DNA of 64,000 nt from assembly GCA_002118135.1 (NCBI GenBank), contig BDIU01000083.1:62001-126000 (forward strand), written 5' to 3'. Every line of letters begins with the position of its first letter. The stretch's first letter is position 1. The notes under the pieces are model-generated. The model saw only the letters and a program-made list of their open reading frames with translations. It did no database searches and was not told the origin of the DNA. This stretch comes from Trebouxia sp. TZW2008. Lineage: Eukaryota > Chlorophyta > Trebouxiophyceae > Trebouxiales > Trebouxiaceae. The position numbers and the translations under genes were made by a program. Positions 51,602 to 63,420 of this stretch are shown here, piece by piece.

Positions 51602-54600
51602 TCACTGCTCAGCTTGCATGACCTCTTCCGACACAATAAGCTGATGCACAAGCTGAAGAAATGGCATTCGCTCTGGCCCAAGCAATTCTGCTAATTCTGC
51701 TGCCACCTCCTCTTCTTCCTCATCATGCGTTGTGGGTATGCTCTCCAATCTTCGATAAACTCTGCACAAGCCAGACGGCAGAATCTGCTCATGATCTTTG
51801 AGGAATACAGCATGCAAACAAATCTGTCACGATCAGCTTCAAATTTCCTGTCATGATCAGCACGCAACATGACAACAAACATTGACAGATGATCACACGA
51901 CCATGACTGACCACACCTTGCTGATTTTAACCAGAGCCCAATTGCGTATTGCAATCTGATGCATGCAATATCTACAGCAAGCTGCAGACACTGTGTACCA
52001 TGATGCTTGCGGCAGAAAACCTCACAGGGGCAGTGCACGGTCAAATCACCCAATGCATGGTCAAACCCTAAGCATTCACGCTGATGCAACAAAGCCCTGT
52101 CAGGAAACAACAAGAGTGCGCCTTACTTCATGAACACATCAAAACCCAGTCTCTGCTCCAGAAGCACCCGCAAAGCCTCCACTCTGTGAGCCATGCTGGC
52201 CTGAGGGCCCACGCCTAAATCTATCTCCTCACCATCCAGCATGAACTTGCCTGCTTGACCCTGCACATTCAGGAACCATAATGCGTGCATAGTATCTCCA
52301 TTCTGACAGTCTCTTTACAGTGTCAGAGCTTTGCATGTGCACCAGACCGCACAGCACAATCCTACTGGCCTGAGGCCCCACGCCCAAATCTATCTCCTCA
52401 CCATTCAGCATGAACTTGCCTGCTTGATCCTGCACATACTGTCTCAAGCTGAATTTCAACAGTTGTTACTCATGCATGCTGCTTGTATGCTGATGATCTT
52501 GTCACCATTCTGCATGCACTTGCTTGCTTGACCCTGCAGATGCTTTACACAGCCAACTCAACAGCCACAGCACAAGCATACTTCTTGTTCGCTGGCCTTC
52601 TTGTTGCCACCCCTTTGGACTACATACCAAAACAGACTGCAAATCATGCCTCACTTGCTGGCCCCAGCACCTGCGCACAGACTGCATCTTGAAACGCATG
52701 CACAAGGGGCTGACGGTGGTGCAGCAGCCCCTCTTGGGGCATCCACTCAAGTGTATGCAGCTATGCCATTGATACATCACAGGCATCACAGTCTGGCTTA
52801 CTATGATGGGGCCAGAAGCATGAGCAAGCAGCACTTTGCAAGCGAGAAGTGACTGTGTAAGATGACCCACCTTGTCGCCAAAATCGCTGTCCCCACTGCT
52901 TGATGATGCATCATCTCCGTCTAGGACCTGCATGAAAGCATCAGACTTGTGAAGGGCGTCATTCAAATGCGCATAAATGCAATGATACAATTTGCTCAAG
53001 GGATGTGCACAGCTTTGCCTATGTAATGTTGACCTTGGATTCATGTCATCACAACTTGACGCCTCATTATGCCAAGTCAATCTGACATGATTCTCAGAAA
53101 GCCGTTACAATCTGCCAAGAGGCATCCTGCAAACACTATATGGGGTTTTCAGCAAGAGTGACCAATGCTGATGCTAACATCAGCTTGCAGACTGGGTTGA
53201 GAGGTGGAGTTCTTTAGTGTACCTGCTGCATCTCTTGGACCATCTGCCCATACTCTGCCTCTTCTTCTGCTGCAGCCCTAGCATTCAGCTTAGGAATGGC
53301 CTGCAGCTCAGAAACGCCCTCCAGGCTGCCCCCACTGCCCTGATCCTGCCCTGCTGCACTCTGCAAAGCTGCAATCTTGGGATTCCGCTGTTCCCTAGGC
53401 ATGGTTGCAGGGATGACAAACTCTACTTGATGCAGCATTTCTGGTCCCCCAGGAGATGCTGGTTGCTGCAAGGGCTGCTGCCCTGGGGCTGCTGGCAACT
53501 GCCCTGCTCCTGCAGGGGCTGGTACAGGCAGCTCCACACGGCCAGGGGCGTTTTGCTGCAGAGCTGAGGGCGCTTCTGATGGGGCTGCTGCAATAGCCCT
53601 GCCCAGGTCTGAGATTGCCCCAGCTGGCTGCAGCGCTGCATGCTGTGCTGAGGTTTGAACCGCTGCAGGTCTTGCAGCTGCTGCACTAGCTGCTGGGGCT
53701 TGCTCATTTGGCCCTGCCCTGGCTGAGGCTGGTTGAGCCCTGGGAGGCAAGCCATGCCTTGGAACCCCAGCAGCAGGGTTGGGTCTAGGGGGGCTCTGGA
53801 TGGGGTCAAGGCTGGGCTGGGGGGGTGAGTGGGGCCTGGAAGGGGGTCTTGAAGGTGGTCTGGAAGGCGGTCTTGCATGGGGCGGTGACTGATGCCGTGA
53901 AGCTGGACGGGAAGCTGGCTGGGAGTGGGGGGGCGAGGGGGGTCTGGAAGTGGGGCGAGAGGGGGGCCGTGAGCGTGGCGGCTGCCCTGTGATCTGCTGC
54001 CTGTTGCGCTCAGCAGCAGCTCGCATCTCTTCCCAGATTTGCCTCCTGGACTCAAACTAGGACACTTACTTCACAAACCCAGATAGAAATGAAGAAGGTA
54101 ACTGGAACAGAAAATTGTTGAAAAGTGTGATGTCGTTGGGTGAGGGGCTTCATTTACACTGCAGCCCCTCAAGCAGAGGCATGTAAATAGCCATTGAGCG
54201 CCACAAGCTAGTCTTGCTTTCAATGTAGCAACAGAGCTTCCCCCTGATGTGCACGCATTGACAATGTCCCTTTTGATACATTCCAAGCAGAAGCACAACA
54301 ACTGAGCAATCCTCACTTCAAGAATCCACCTCCTGGAACCCGGGAACAGTTTCTAAAGCAGATCTCCAGGCTTGACGTGAGGTGTGCTTGCAGAGCTTGC
54401 CATTGAATGCATGCAAGCTGTCCTCACAAGTGTCACTGGAAGCAGATCACTTGCCTCTCCTCTGCTGTTGGGTCTATTGCAGCACCCCCAGGGGGTTGCC
54501 TGGGGCTTGGGGAGGGCTCCCTGGACAATGGGGGTGAAGGGGCAGCTGCGGCCAAACGCCCTTCCTCAAATGCCCTGGTAGGCATAGGACCAGGACTAGG

Positions 54601-57600
54601 GTTTGGGCCAGAGGGTTCTGCCACCCCATAGTCCCCACGTACTGCACGCCTGTTGCGGTCTGCTGCTTCTCGCATCTCATTGTAGATTTGCCTCCTGGAC
54701 ATGCCAAGGAATGACTGGTAGGTGACGCCAAGTGATACTTTATAACACAAATTAGACACAGGTCAAGGATTTAGAGACGGTCTGAGCATGTGATGCTGTT
54801 GGCGTAGCACTTCATGTTCGAAGTGATGCACGCAAATGCAGCATGATGCTGTCAGTGATGATAGTGATCACAATCGTGAAATTCATGACAACAGCAGCAA
54901 TGGTGATGATGGTGATGATGAATTCATGTTGCCCGACTATCAGTACCAACACAGCGGCATGGTGCACAATGCTGACCTTTGCTCAGCTGTAGGGCCGCCC
55001 CCCTGCTGACCCCCCTCCAGACCCATGCCGGGTCTGCCAACTGGCCGTGATTCAGCAGGTCTTGACTCAACTGGCTGACTGTACCTGCGCTCCCCGCTGG
55101 CAGGTCTGCCTGGCAGGGGCCGCGGGGCTGAGGGCCCCGGGGCAGCGGCTACCAGCCCTTGGGAAGGCCTCCTAGCTGCTGCAAAGGCAGATTTGGTGGC
55201 ATTTATATTTTCCTCCGGATGGCTATCTGTCATACATGAGCATACAGACATACTGAGCGTGGTTTGACACTACATGCTTACAAGCAGCAAATTCAAGATG
55301 ATTATGGCTGAATTGCAGGTCGACTCTTTTGCCGCTTGTCAGCACAGGCATGATGGGATTGCAGTGTCTTGTGAGACGCTGTCAAATGCATGCAAAGATC
55401 GTCGCACAGCCTGTTGCCAGCATCAGGTGCATTCCTGCAGAGTTGCCTTGGTTCTGTGACTACAAAAACAACACTCTTAAAGTGTTGCTTTGTTGCCACA
55501 CCAATTTGGTCTGAGCATCATTTTGAAGGGGCCCACAAAGAAGTAGCTTACAAACCTGGGGCGTAGATAGGGGGTGCGTCCAAGGGAGAGGGGTCAGAAG
55601 GGGGGCCTGCCCTCTCCCCCTCAACCTGTCTGCGGTTACGAAAAGCCTCCATCTGGCGCTGCTGCCACTCCTGCTTTGCCGCACGCATGACTTCCCTATC
55701 CTTGTCCCTTTCTGCTTCCTATGAGTACCACAAGAGCATAAGCCATTTAGTGTGACCATGTCCTCCAGATGTGTGTCAGAGCCAATTTGGCTCTGAGATT
55801 CAATGACGAAGAGCTTGCCCTGTTCCTGGCAAGAATGATTCAAGCTGCTTTTATCCACAGCAGAATGTTTTGTTACCAACAAAATGCATCATCAGTGATA
55901 TGGTAGACAAAGTTCTGTGCTCAGGCAGAAGCTGATGACTGCCAAGCTACATTCGATGAGCTACGCTGATGCCTATCTTCTTTGTCAATGTATGCTGCTG
56001 CATTGTCAATGAATTGACTGATTGTTGAAGCTATACTAGACTCGCAAAGCTCTGTAGTGACTGGGTCACTTGTTGATTGTGAGCTTGCAACAGACGTGGC
56101 GCTAGTCATGATCCTCATCAATATAAGTCAAATGATTCAGGTCAGCATGGAACGAAACTGGTCAAAGAAAGTCAATTTGCTGGAGGACATACCTAGCTGG
56201 GCCTGCTGAGCCTGTCTAGCATGCGTTTTGAACAAATGAAGTGATGAATGAATGACCCATGGCTCACCCGACTCTGCCTGTCAGCACGCTTTTGCTGCAT
56301 CTCAGCCTCAGCTTGTTGCCTGACTGCTTGTTCAGCTGCCTTGCGCTGCGCTGCCAGCCGTGCAGCACCTTCCATCTCTTGCCTCTTCTTCTGCTCCTTA
56401 GCCAGCTTCAGCCTGGCTTCCTCCAGCTGCTTTGCTTCCTGCCAAGCATACCAACAAAAGTCAGACAAAATGTGCATGTTTAGGAAATGCATGGGCAGGT
56501 CAAGGAGGCTTGCATCAAGATCCATTGTTCAAGCCTTTGTCTGCTTGTTGATAGAATTCAAACAAGCAGACAAAGGTTGCACAATCTCAGTGATATTGTA
56601 GTGTGGCTGCAGTTTCTGCCCAAACGTACAGGCATCAAACGAAGGTTCACAGTCCTTTACGAGACATGCCAATGAGCAAGCTCAATGACCAAGCGAGTGT
56701 GTAGCTTGCCACACACACCAGAAATACATGATTACACACTAACCATACGCAAAAAGCATGTTGTCATGTAGCAATGGACATTGCAAGTGACGTACCAAAG
56801 CCAAGCGCTTGCGCTCTTGCTCCAACTGCAACCTCTCCTGCTGACGCTGTGCCTGCTGTGCTAAAAGGGCTTTCTGCCTTTGAACTTGCGCAGCATGAGC
56901 GTCAGCTACCACCTTAGCTGCTGAGGGGTAATTCCCCTGACCCACTGGCGAAACCCTGCCGCCGATTGGCGATACCCTGCCGCCAGGGGAGATTCTGCCA
57001 TCAGCAGAGGGTCTGGGTGATAGCCTATTGGGCCCTGGCAAGGGTCTCGGGGAAACCCTGTCGCCAATTGGGGAAACCCTGCCACCAATTGGAGGAACCC
57101 TGGGGCCGTCATTGGAGGGCCGGGGTGACGCACGGACAGGTGGGCTGGGTTGGGCTGCCCCTGGGGGTCTTGGACTCCATTTGCTGGCTGGTGCCCTGCA
57201 ATCATATTCACTAACACTGATGGGCAATTTATGACACATGTGGACGTCGTTAGCAAACGGACGAATGCTTCACCATCCAAACATCGTGTGCTTGAGACAG
57301 CTACACAGCATGGGCATAAGCAGCCGTACTTCATAAGCATTGGCACCCAGGTAGCATCAGACCAGTCAGCTGAGTACTGCTGAAGAAGATGTAAAATGCA
57401 AGCAGCAAATACGGTGCTGAAGAGCAAGAGTCATTGTTACACTTGACTCACTTGGCAACTGACCTGGGAGCTGCTGAGGCAGGTGGGGATGGCACTGGGC
57501 GGGCCCGGGGGGCACCCCCTGCTGGCAGCGCAGGGGTCGGCCTTGGACCACCCACTGCGCCAGCTGGCCGAGGTCCCTGCACAACAATTGAGCATGGGTT

Positions 57601-60600
57601 CACTTGAAAGTTACTCGATGCCACAAGTTTCAATGGTCATGTCTATGGAACTCAAGTCAAGGGTTGCATTTCGCAGTCATTGAACAAATCTATGCTTGCT
57701 GAATGTGTGACTCGACATTGTCTGTACCATCCCCTCATTAGGTCCTCAAGACAGTGATCATCATTGATTGATCAATTGAATTCTTCCTGAAGTTCTGTGG
57801 CGAACAATGTGCTTGCAGACAGCCAACAAGCACATGAGAAAAAGCAAAAGGAATTGAGACTGCTGCATAACGAGCAGTCCAACTGCAGCTTGCTGGCATC
57901 TGCATTGGCATTACATACTGCAGCATTGCTTTGACATTACGGTCACATCTCATTGCAGCCATTATGACAAGACGGCAGTGACTCACCACAGGACCAGGCT
58001 TGCCAGCTGCTGCAGCTGCTGCTGCTGCGCTGGGGAGGGGGGCCTTGCTGACCCCAGCACCCGCCTTGTGGATTACTGTGTGGCTGAACTCGGCTGCCCT
58101 GCAACAAATTTTGTCATGGGTGTGAAAGCCATGACGGCTGACAATGGCTGTTGAGGTGATGATAGGCGACTATACACAGCTTTGCGCAATGCAGGCTATG
58201 TGCCTGGTGGGTGCCAGATAAGAACGCAGAAGGAGGCACATGGAACAGTCATAGCACAATTGAGCAAAAATAAGGCAGATTGGCTCAAGAACAAAGGGCT
58301 GTAGTTGTCACGCAGATTTCACAGCATCATGTATTCAGGACTGCAATTGATGTAACAGCACAGATCTCATTCAAGTGCTGTTAAGAGATGCACACAGTGC
58401 AGCAGCAGATTTCTGCAGTGTTGTTACCAAGCTTGAGCCAGAATCCGCCAACAGTCGGACTTGCATACAAATGCACTCAAAAAGCAAATACACTTATCTC
58501 AACGCACCCAAAATCACCTCATCCTCAAACATTCACACAAACATGATTTTGGCCCAAACTATACAAAAGCATAAGGGAAAAGCACTGACCTCACAGTTGC
58601 AGAAAGGAACTTGGCTATGCGCTCCTGCAAGACTGGCAGCTTCAGCACTTCATTCACAGTCGGCCGCCGCTTGGGATCTGTGCGCAGCGTCATGTCCACC
58701 AAGTCTTTCAGACCCTTGGAATATGTTGAGGGAATCGGCAAATAGCTGCCCCGCACTATCTACAGCAGAATAACTGTTATGCAATGCAGAAGAGGCAGTG
58801 TGCTTGTACCAAGCGCTGTCTGCACTCTCTGTGAATTTTATTCACCAGGTTCTGAGCTGCACAGCTGATGGTCAGTACCTACAGCAGCACAAGTCAGCGC
58901 AACGCAATACAATGCAATGCACCAGACCGATGGCAGTATGCTAGTTGCGTTTTCTAGAGTCTGAGCTCCTCACTATCTAAAGCAAAATCAAGTCATGCAG
59001 CGCAAGACCGGCAACATATTTGTGCCAAGCGCTGCTTGTTGATTGACATTGAATTCTGCTGTATTTGGAAACATCAAGACCTAGTTGATGCTAAGTGTCC
59101 TCAGCAGAGCAGCCATCATGCAAATCAAGCCATGTAGATACACATGGCGCTGCTCAGTGAAAGGCCCATCCTATGCAACACCAGCACATTGCATCCACGA
59201 GCACAAAGGGCCAAATGCTGTCAGCGCTCTATGCAACAATGATGCTTTCATGCTCCTTCATGCCTCTGGTGGCACAGCTCTACTGTTGTATCAAGCAAGA
59301 CGTCAACTACAGGTGCTGGTGTATCAAGTGCAGGTAGGTTGTGCTTGTTCAAGCACAAACATCCTGTCTAACATGCAAGTGGAGCAAGGCATCACCTTTG
59401 TCGCTAGCTGACGCATGTTAGGCGCATCAAAGGGATGTCTCAGGGTTGCCATCTCGTATAGCACACAGCCCAAGGACCACACATCACTCTGCAATGCAAG
59501 CCAGTATCAACAATGCAAGCACTTTGTGCACACAAATGTGAGCATGGATGCATTTGCAAGCTGCGCCCAAAGGAAGATGTGCTTCATGATATCGGCCTTT
59601 TGTAGCTGAGAATGGGGAGTTCTCATGCATCATGATACAAGCATGTATATAGCAGCCTGGCAAGACTAGGCGTGTGTCATATGCAGACATTGATGCTGCT
59701 CAGCATGATGGTCACTATAATTGTTCACAGACCGCCCCAGCAGGTGCATGCCTGCGGTGCGCACCTTCGCATTGTACCCTCTGTTCTGGCAGATCTCAGG
59801 ACTTAGGTAATACGGCGTCCCAACTCCTGTTTTTGCCAGCTGCATGGTGCTGCTCAGAACCTTGGACACACCAAAGTCACCCAACTTGAGCAACCCACCA
59901 GCTGACATGAACACATTCTGAGTCTTGATGTCCCTGCATACAGTCAGCACTACTCAAGCTAGCATCAGGAATCAACACTTGCCATTTGAGTCTGATACAG
60001 CAGAATGAGGAAAGGGTTTGTAGGTGATTGGACGGTGCAGCCTGCAATATCTGAATCCCAGCATGCATGCATGGATGTCAGATATTGTGTGCCAGGCAAT
60101 GTGTGCTGGTGACACGGCTGGCAAGATTCTTGGTCTACTTGGCACAGATTTGAACCACGCTCTGATCATGCCTCTCAGATGACAGGCTGAGAGGCACACC
60201 ATGTGGAGCATTTGGCATTGGCACAATAGCAAGTTCTGCCAGGCCATTTTACCTGTGTAAGATCTTGCGATCATGAACATGCTTCAAGCCCAAACATAAT
60301 TGCACAAACCAGTCCAGCAACACTGCTTCCGGCAAGGTTGCTCCATTTCTCTTCTTCAAGGCATTTGCCAGATCACCTGCAAATGGATCGTGACATCTAC
60401 TCCAAACTTGAATCCAACATGCATCCAGCTGGTTTGCTGCCTGCATATGTGTAGCTTACCCTCTGAGCAGTAGTCCATCAAAATACACAGCTTTCCAGCT
60501 GTAACAAAAGCCTCCTTGCAGCTGACCACATTCGGGTGATGAAGCGCTTGCAGCACCTGGAACGGTGTGAGCTTGAGAACAATTGCATTAGCAGGAGTCG

Positions 60601-60799
60601 TCAGCGCTCACGGCAGTTTTGGCAGGTCAGCTGATACCTTCGCCTCCTGCTCGGCAGCTTCTCGCTCTGAGCGCTGCATCCTTGATATGTCTATCTCTTT
60701 CAAAACAAACTTCAAGCCATCAGCTTTGCAAGTGACAAGGTACGCAGCTCCAAAGCTGCCCTTGCCAAGCATCTGGCCTTTGATGTATCGGTCCGCCAT
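51602..60799 (-). CDS. NEK: NIMA-related kinase, NEK1-like, with long regulatory tail
   Basis: Ser/Thr kinase of the NEK family (cell cycle, cilia, microtubules). Seventeen phase-consistent exons on the minus strand: 60799-60638, 60556-60460, 60376-60253, 59933-59765, 59488-59396, 58759-58590, 58098-57987, 57576-57464, 57195-56796, 56438-56268, 55718-55556, 55226-54977, 54694-54451, 54056-53223, 52927-52871, 52260-52127 and 51761-51602; 1150 residues. Kinase domain (residues 1-270): GKGSFG loop, KFVLKEID lysine, [32 protein letters not shown] and [14 protein letters not shown] all intact. Then an Ala/Pro-rich linker, GGRVSPI repeats (exon 9), a charged coiled coil (exon 10), a Pro/Ser-rich region with SRPP repeats (exon 14) and [11 protein letters not shown]. 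The end ([20 protein letters not shown] and [20 protein letters not shown]) matches the C-terminal helices of NEK1, so the chain is probably complete. Confidence 0.93.
52345..52560 (-). repeat. Ghost array upstream of NEK exon 52260
   Basis: Two copies of the acceptor and first codons of exon 16 (true: [20 protein letters not shown]). The copy at 52436-52350 reads [20 protein letters not shown] without a stop; the one at 52560-52500 is degenerate ([10 protein letters not shown]). Both lie upstream in gene orientation. Confidence 0.9.
56188..56256 (-). repeat. Dispersed repeat family 1, short copy
   Basis: ATACCTAGCTGGGCCTGCTGA then GCCTGTCTAGCATGCGTTTTG and AACAAATGAAGTGATGAATG. It sits in the NEK intron 55719-56267, immediately 3' of exon 10. 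Confidence 0.65.
58855..59040 (-). repeat. Ghost copies upstream of NEK exon 58759
   Basis: The segment around the true acceptor (GCACTATCTACAGCAGAAT to CTTGTACCAAGCGCTG, 58753-58815) recurs at about 58965-59035 (CTCACTATCTAAAGCAAAAT to GTGCCAAGCGCTG), with a weaker copy near 58870. These are acceptor-side copies upstream of exon 6 in gene orientation. Confidence 0.75.
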
Positions 60800-62142
60800 T
60801 GGGAGAGACGCACGACCTTCTCCGGCTGTACCGCTACACGTCAGACTCACATTGCCGTGCGTGAGCTGTTGGCAGCGACATCTGCCCCAGCCAATCCGGC
60901 AGAGATAGCATGCGACCCTCGACTTCCGCAGAGCAGGGGATATAAACGGACTCTTAGTCACAACGGGGCAATTGACACACAGTGTATAATCTCTCAGCAC
61001 AGCATCGCATTTTCACCACCCGGGACGTCAGGTTCATCGACCACGCATACGAAGCTGCCTACATGCTTTGAGCCAATGATATCCTCAACAATTTCAGCAG
61101 TTGCAAATTAAATCGAAAGACATTAAGTGATTCAAGCAATCCTTATAACTAATTCAAATCGAAAGACATTCAGTAACTGAAGCAACCCTTGTAAATACAT
61201 CGCATCTGTCTGAAACTGACTCCTATTGACTTCAATCAAGTTCAAAGAGAATGCACAGCTCAGAGCAGAATTGCCAAGCTGTCATTGACCAGCTTTTGCC
61301 TGACAGAATCAAGGTTGCTGCAAAACGACTTTGTGTTTTGTGAAATACAGCAGGAGAACCAACAGCCAAGGCGAGGTGATGGGACACAGCCTGGGCTTCA
61401 CCTCAAAGAATTTCCTGATGTGGCAATGTCTGCAACAGCCTGGGCCAAAGCCATCAGTCTGAAGCTCCATCTGCACACAGCAGACAGCGAGTGAACAACG
61501 AGGAAGCATGTTGACAGAGGTCAGCCCCAGCAATGCCCGCATTATACTACGCACTCAAATTGCTTGCAACAAGGTCATTCAGCCTTGAATATCTTCTCAC
61601 GCATATATGTATTGGACCAAAGCTTAGTCATGAGCTGCACAGTGACGACAGGCACTTTTGTCTGACGTCAGCACGGCAGTCTGAAAGCACAGAAGCCTGA
61701 GAAAGCGCAATCTAGTGTGTACACCCCACCAATCCAGCAATGCACTACATTTCAAATTCTGTACTGGTGTATTGCTGCGTAAAGTATTGCGGAACATAAT
61801 TTGTATGCAAAAGCAGTATGCTTACATAGCTAGTCGGCCATGCTTGACATGTTGGCATGTCCTTGCAGGCAACACTGAGTGCTTGTCTGGCAAGTCAGCT
61901 GTCATGCACATTACAATGAATGACATGAGGATGCTTAGGGATCGACATCATTGCTCACATGTGCAGTTAGGCTTGATGTGCTGCTGTAGCTTATCACACC
62001 ACAGCCAACCATCATTGCGGTGATCTCAGCAGACTAACCTCTGTCCTGCGCCAGGCCATTCACGCATGTCTGTCCACGACACTGATGCTGGTCGCCTGAA
62101 GCAAGCCTTCCTGTGCTTATTTGCCTGGACGCCTTGGCAAGC
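60800..62142. other. Intergenic upstream of NEK, downstream of the MIM-motif gene
   Basis: About 1.3 kb. It must contain the NEK promoter (just above 60799) and the 3' end of the next gene. A two-copy tandem repeat of about 50 bp (AATCGAAAGACATT..GTRA.TGAAGCAA) is at 61110-61195. A possible extra exon of the next gene is at 62104-62039. Nothing else is seen. Confidence 0.5.
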
Positions 62143-63420
62143 CTAGCGGCCCTTGCAACTTGGCTTCCGTCCAGGCTGGATTTGCTGTGCAGTCTCACCA
62201 GCGCCATTGACAGAGCCAAGGTCCTGTGCAGAAAGGCCAACAGCAGCAGCCCATGCAGGCACAGCATCAGTAGAGTCTCCAATGTTGGCCAGAGCTTGTA
62301 GCTGCTGCTCGCTCAAGTCATCCTGTGAGTCCAAACTCTGCAAGACTTGCTTTGGGTCTGGTCTTGCTGCTGTTGGTGTTCCAGTCTCTCCGTCATCAGA
62401 TGCACTGGCCTCATGGTAGGACTCATGCCTTGGTGGCAGGCATGCTGAGTTTGGCTGCCTCTGCTGACCACGGCGCTCTTTTTGCGGCTGGTTCTGCTGA
62501 TGCTCTTGTGCATTTTGCTGCAGCTGCTTATCAAGATCAGCCCTTAGGCTGGCTGTTGCTGTCAGAAAGTTACTGAGATTTTCTTCACTGTACAAATCAT
62601 TGCTGGCATCAGGACTGCCGCGTGCATGTGACAAGTTGGCTAGAGCTTCCAGCTGTTGCTGATTCAGCTCTACATCTGGGTCAAAGTCTGGCACAGCTTG
62701 TCCATCAAGTGTCATGTGTGACATTCCTTTACGTTTGGCCGACAGTGCTTGCAGCTTGGCAAATCTGCCTTCAAGCTCAGGCATTGATGGCAGCTGCTGG
62801 TCACGGCCCCTCAGGGTGTCAAGCCGTTTGTGTAGGTCTGCTAGGTCAGGAATGGCAGGCTTGGCGCCTTTCAAAGCATCAAATCTGTCATCAAGGGTGC
62901 TTGCAGTGTCAGCACGGCTGTTCTTCTGGGGAGCTTGATCTTTGAGCGCTGTCAGACGAGCAAACAACTCCTCTTCGGACTCAGTTGCGTGGTCTGAGTT
63001 GCTTACAGACTGGCTTGTCTTTGCAAGACTGGGCAGATCTGCTGTGCTGGGCAGTTCTATTGCAGCTGTTTCATCTTGTGCATCCCCCTGTGAGAGTTTT
63101 ATGTGTGCGCCCAGCAAAGCAGCTGTGAAATCAGCTGTGTCGTTGGAATGCTGCTTAGTAAGGGGTGAAGTTGCTGGCTGATCAGGCAAATATGTCCCTT
63201 GCCAAGCTTCATCTTCTGTAAAGTTCTCAGCGCCTGGCTGACCTAATTTGAATAGCATTGCTGTGATTTCATCATATGAATGATCATCTGCAGTTGAAAG
63301 CTTGCTGTCAGCAATGGCATATGGACTGAACAACAGCAATACAGTGCAGAACCCCCACAAACTTGGTGGGGAGCACATCCGCTCATGATTGTGTAGGAAT
63401 GCACCTGTTTCTTGCGTCAT
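62143..63420 (-). CDS. Acidic protein with four MIM-like motifs (possible ESCRT-linked regulator)
   Basis: A long open frame from ATG 63420 to a stop at 62143, about 425 residues, acidic and Gln/Ala/Asp-rich. Four regularly spaced motifs of the form LxxRLxxL occur at residues 150-260: LFARLTALKDQ, LDDRFDALKG, LHKRLDTLRG and LEGRFAKLQAL. This is the MIT-interacting motif pattern of ESCRT-III partners and ANCHR/ZFYVE19-type abscission regulators. Two QQLEALANL/QQLQALANI repeats lie in the C-terminal half. No FYVE finger is visible. Both ends are uncertain. A GTGCAT donor (63405) and CTGCAG acceptor would remove a hydrophobic stretch (LWGFCTVLLLFSPYAIA) that otherwise mimics a signal peptide. 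Near the end a strong GTGAGA donor after SVNGAG (about 62195) could lead to an exon at 62104-62039 in the right phase. Confidence 0.5.
   Translation of the reverse strand: MTQETGAFLHNHERMCSPPSLWGFCTVLLLFSPYAIADSKLSTADDHSYDEITAMLFKLGQPGAENFTEDEAWQGTYLPDQPATSPLTKQHSNDTADFTAALLGAHIKLSQGDAQDETAAIELPSTADLPSLAKTSQSVSNSDHATESEEELFARLTALKDQAPQKNSRADTASTLDDRFDALKGAKPAIPDLADLHKRLDTLRGRDQQLPSMPELEGRFAKLQALSAKRKGMSHMTLDGQAVPDFDPDVELNQQQLEALANLSHARGSPDASNDLYSEENLSNFLTATASLRADLDKQLQQNAQEHQQNQPQKERRGQQRQPNSACLPPRHESYHEASASDDGETGTPTAARPDPKQVLQSLDSQDDLSEQQLQALANIGDSTDAVPAWAAAVGLSAQDLGSVNGAGETAQQIQPGRKPSCKGR

Noticed and set aside
63310..63375. Signal peptide or membrane anchor in the MIM-motif protein
   Set aside because: The hydrophobic run coincides with a plausible intron 3' end (pyrimidine-rich, CTGCAG) that keeps the frame when removed; not called as a signal peptide.
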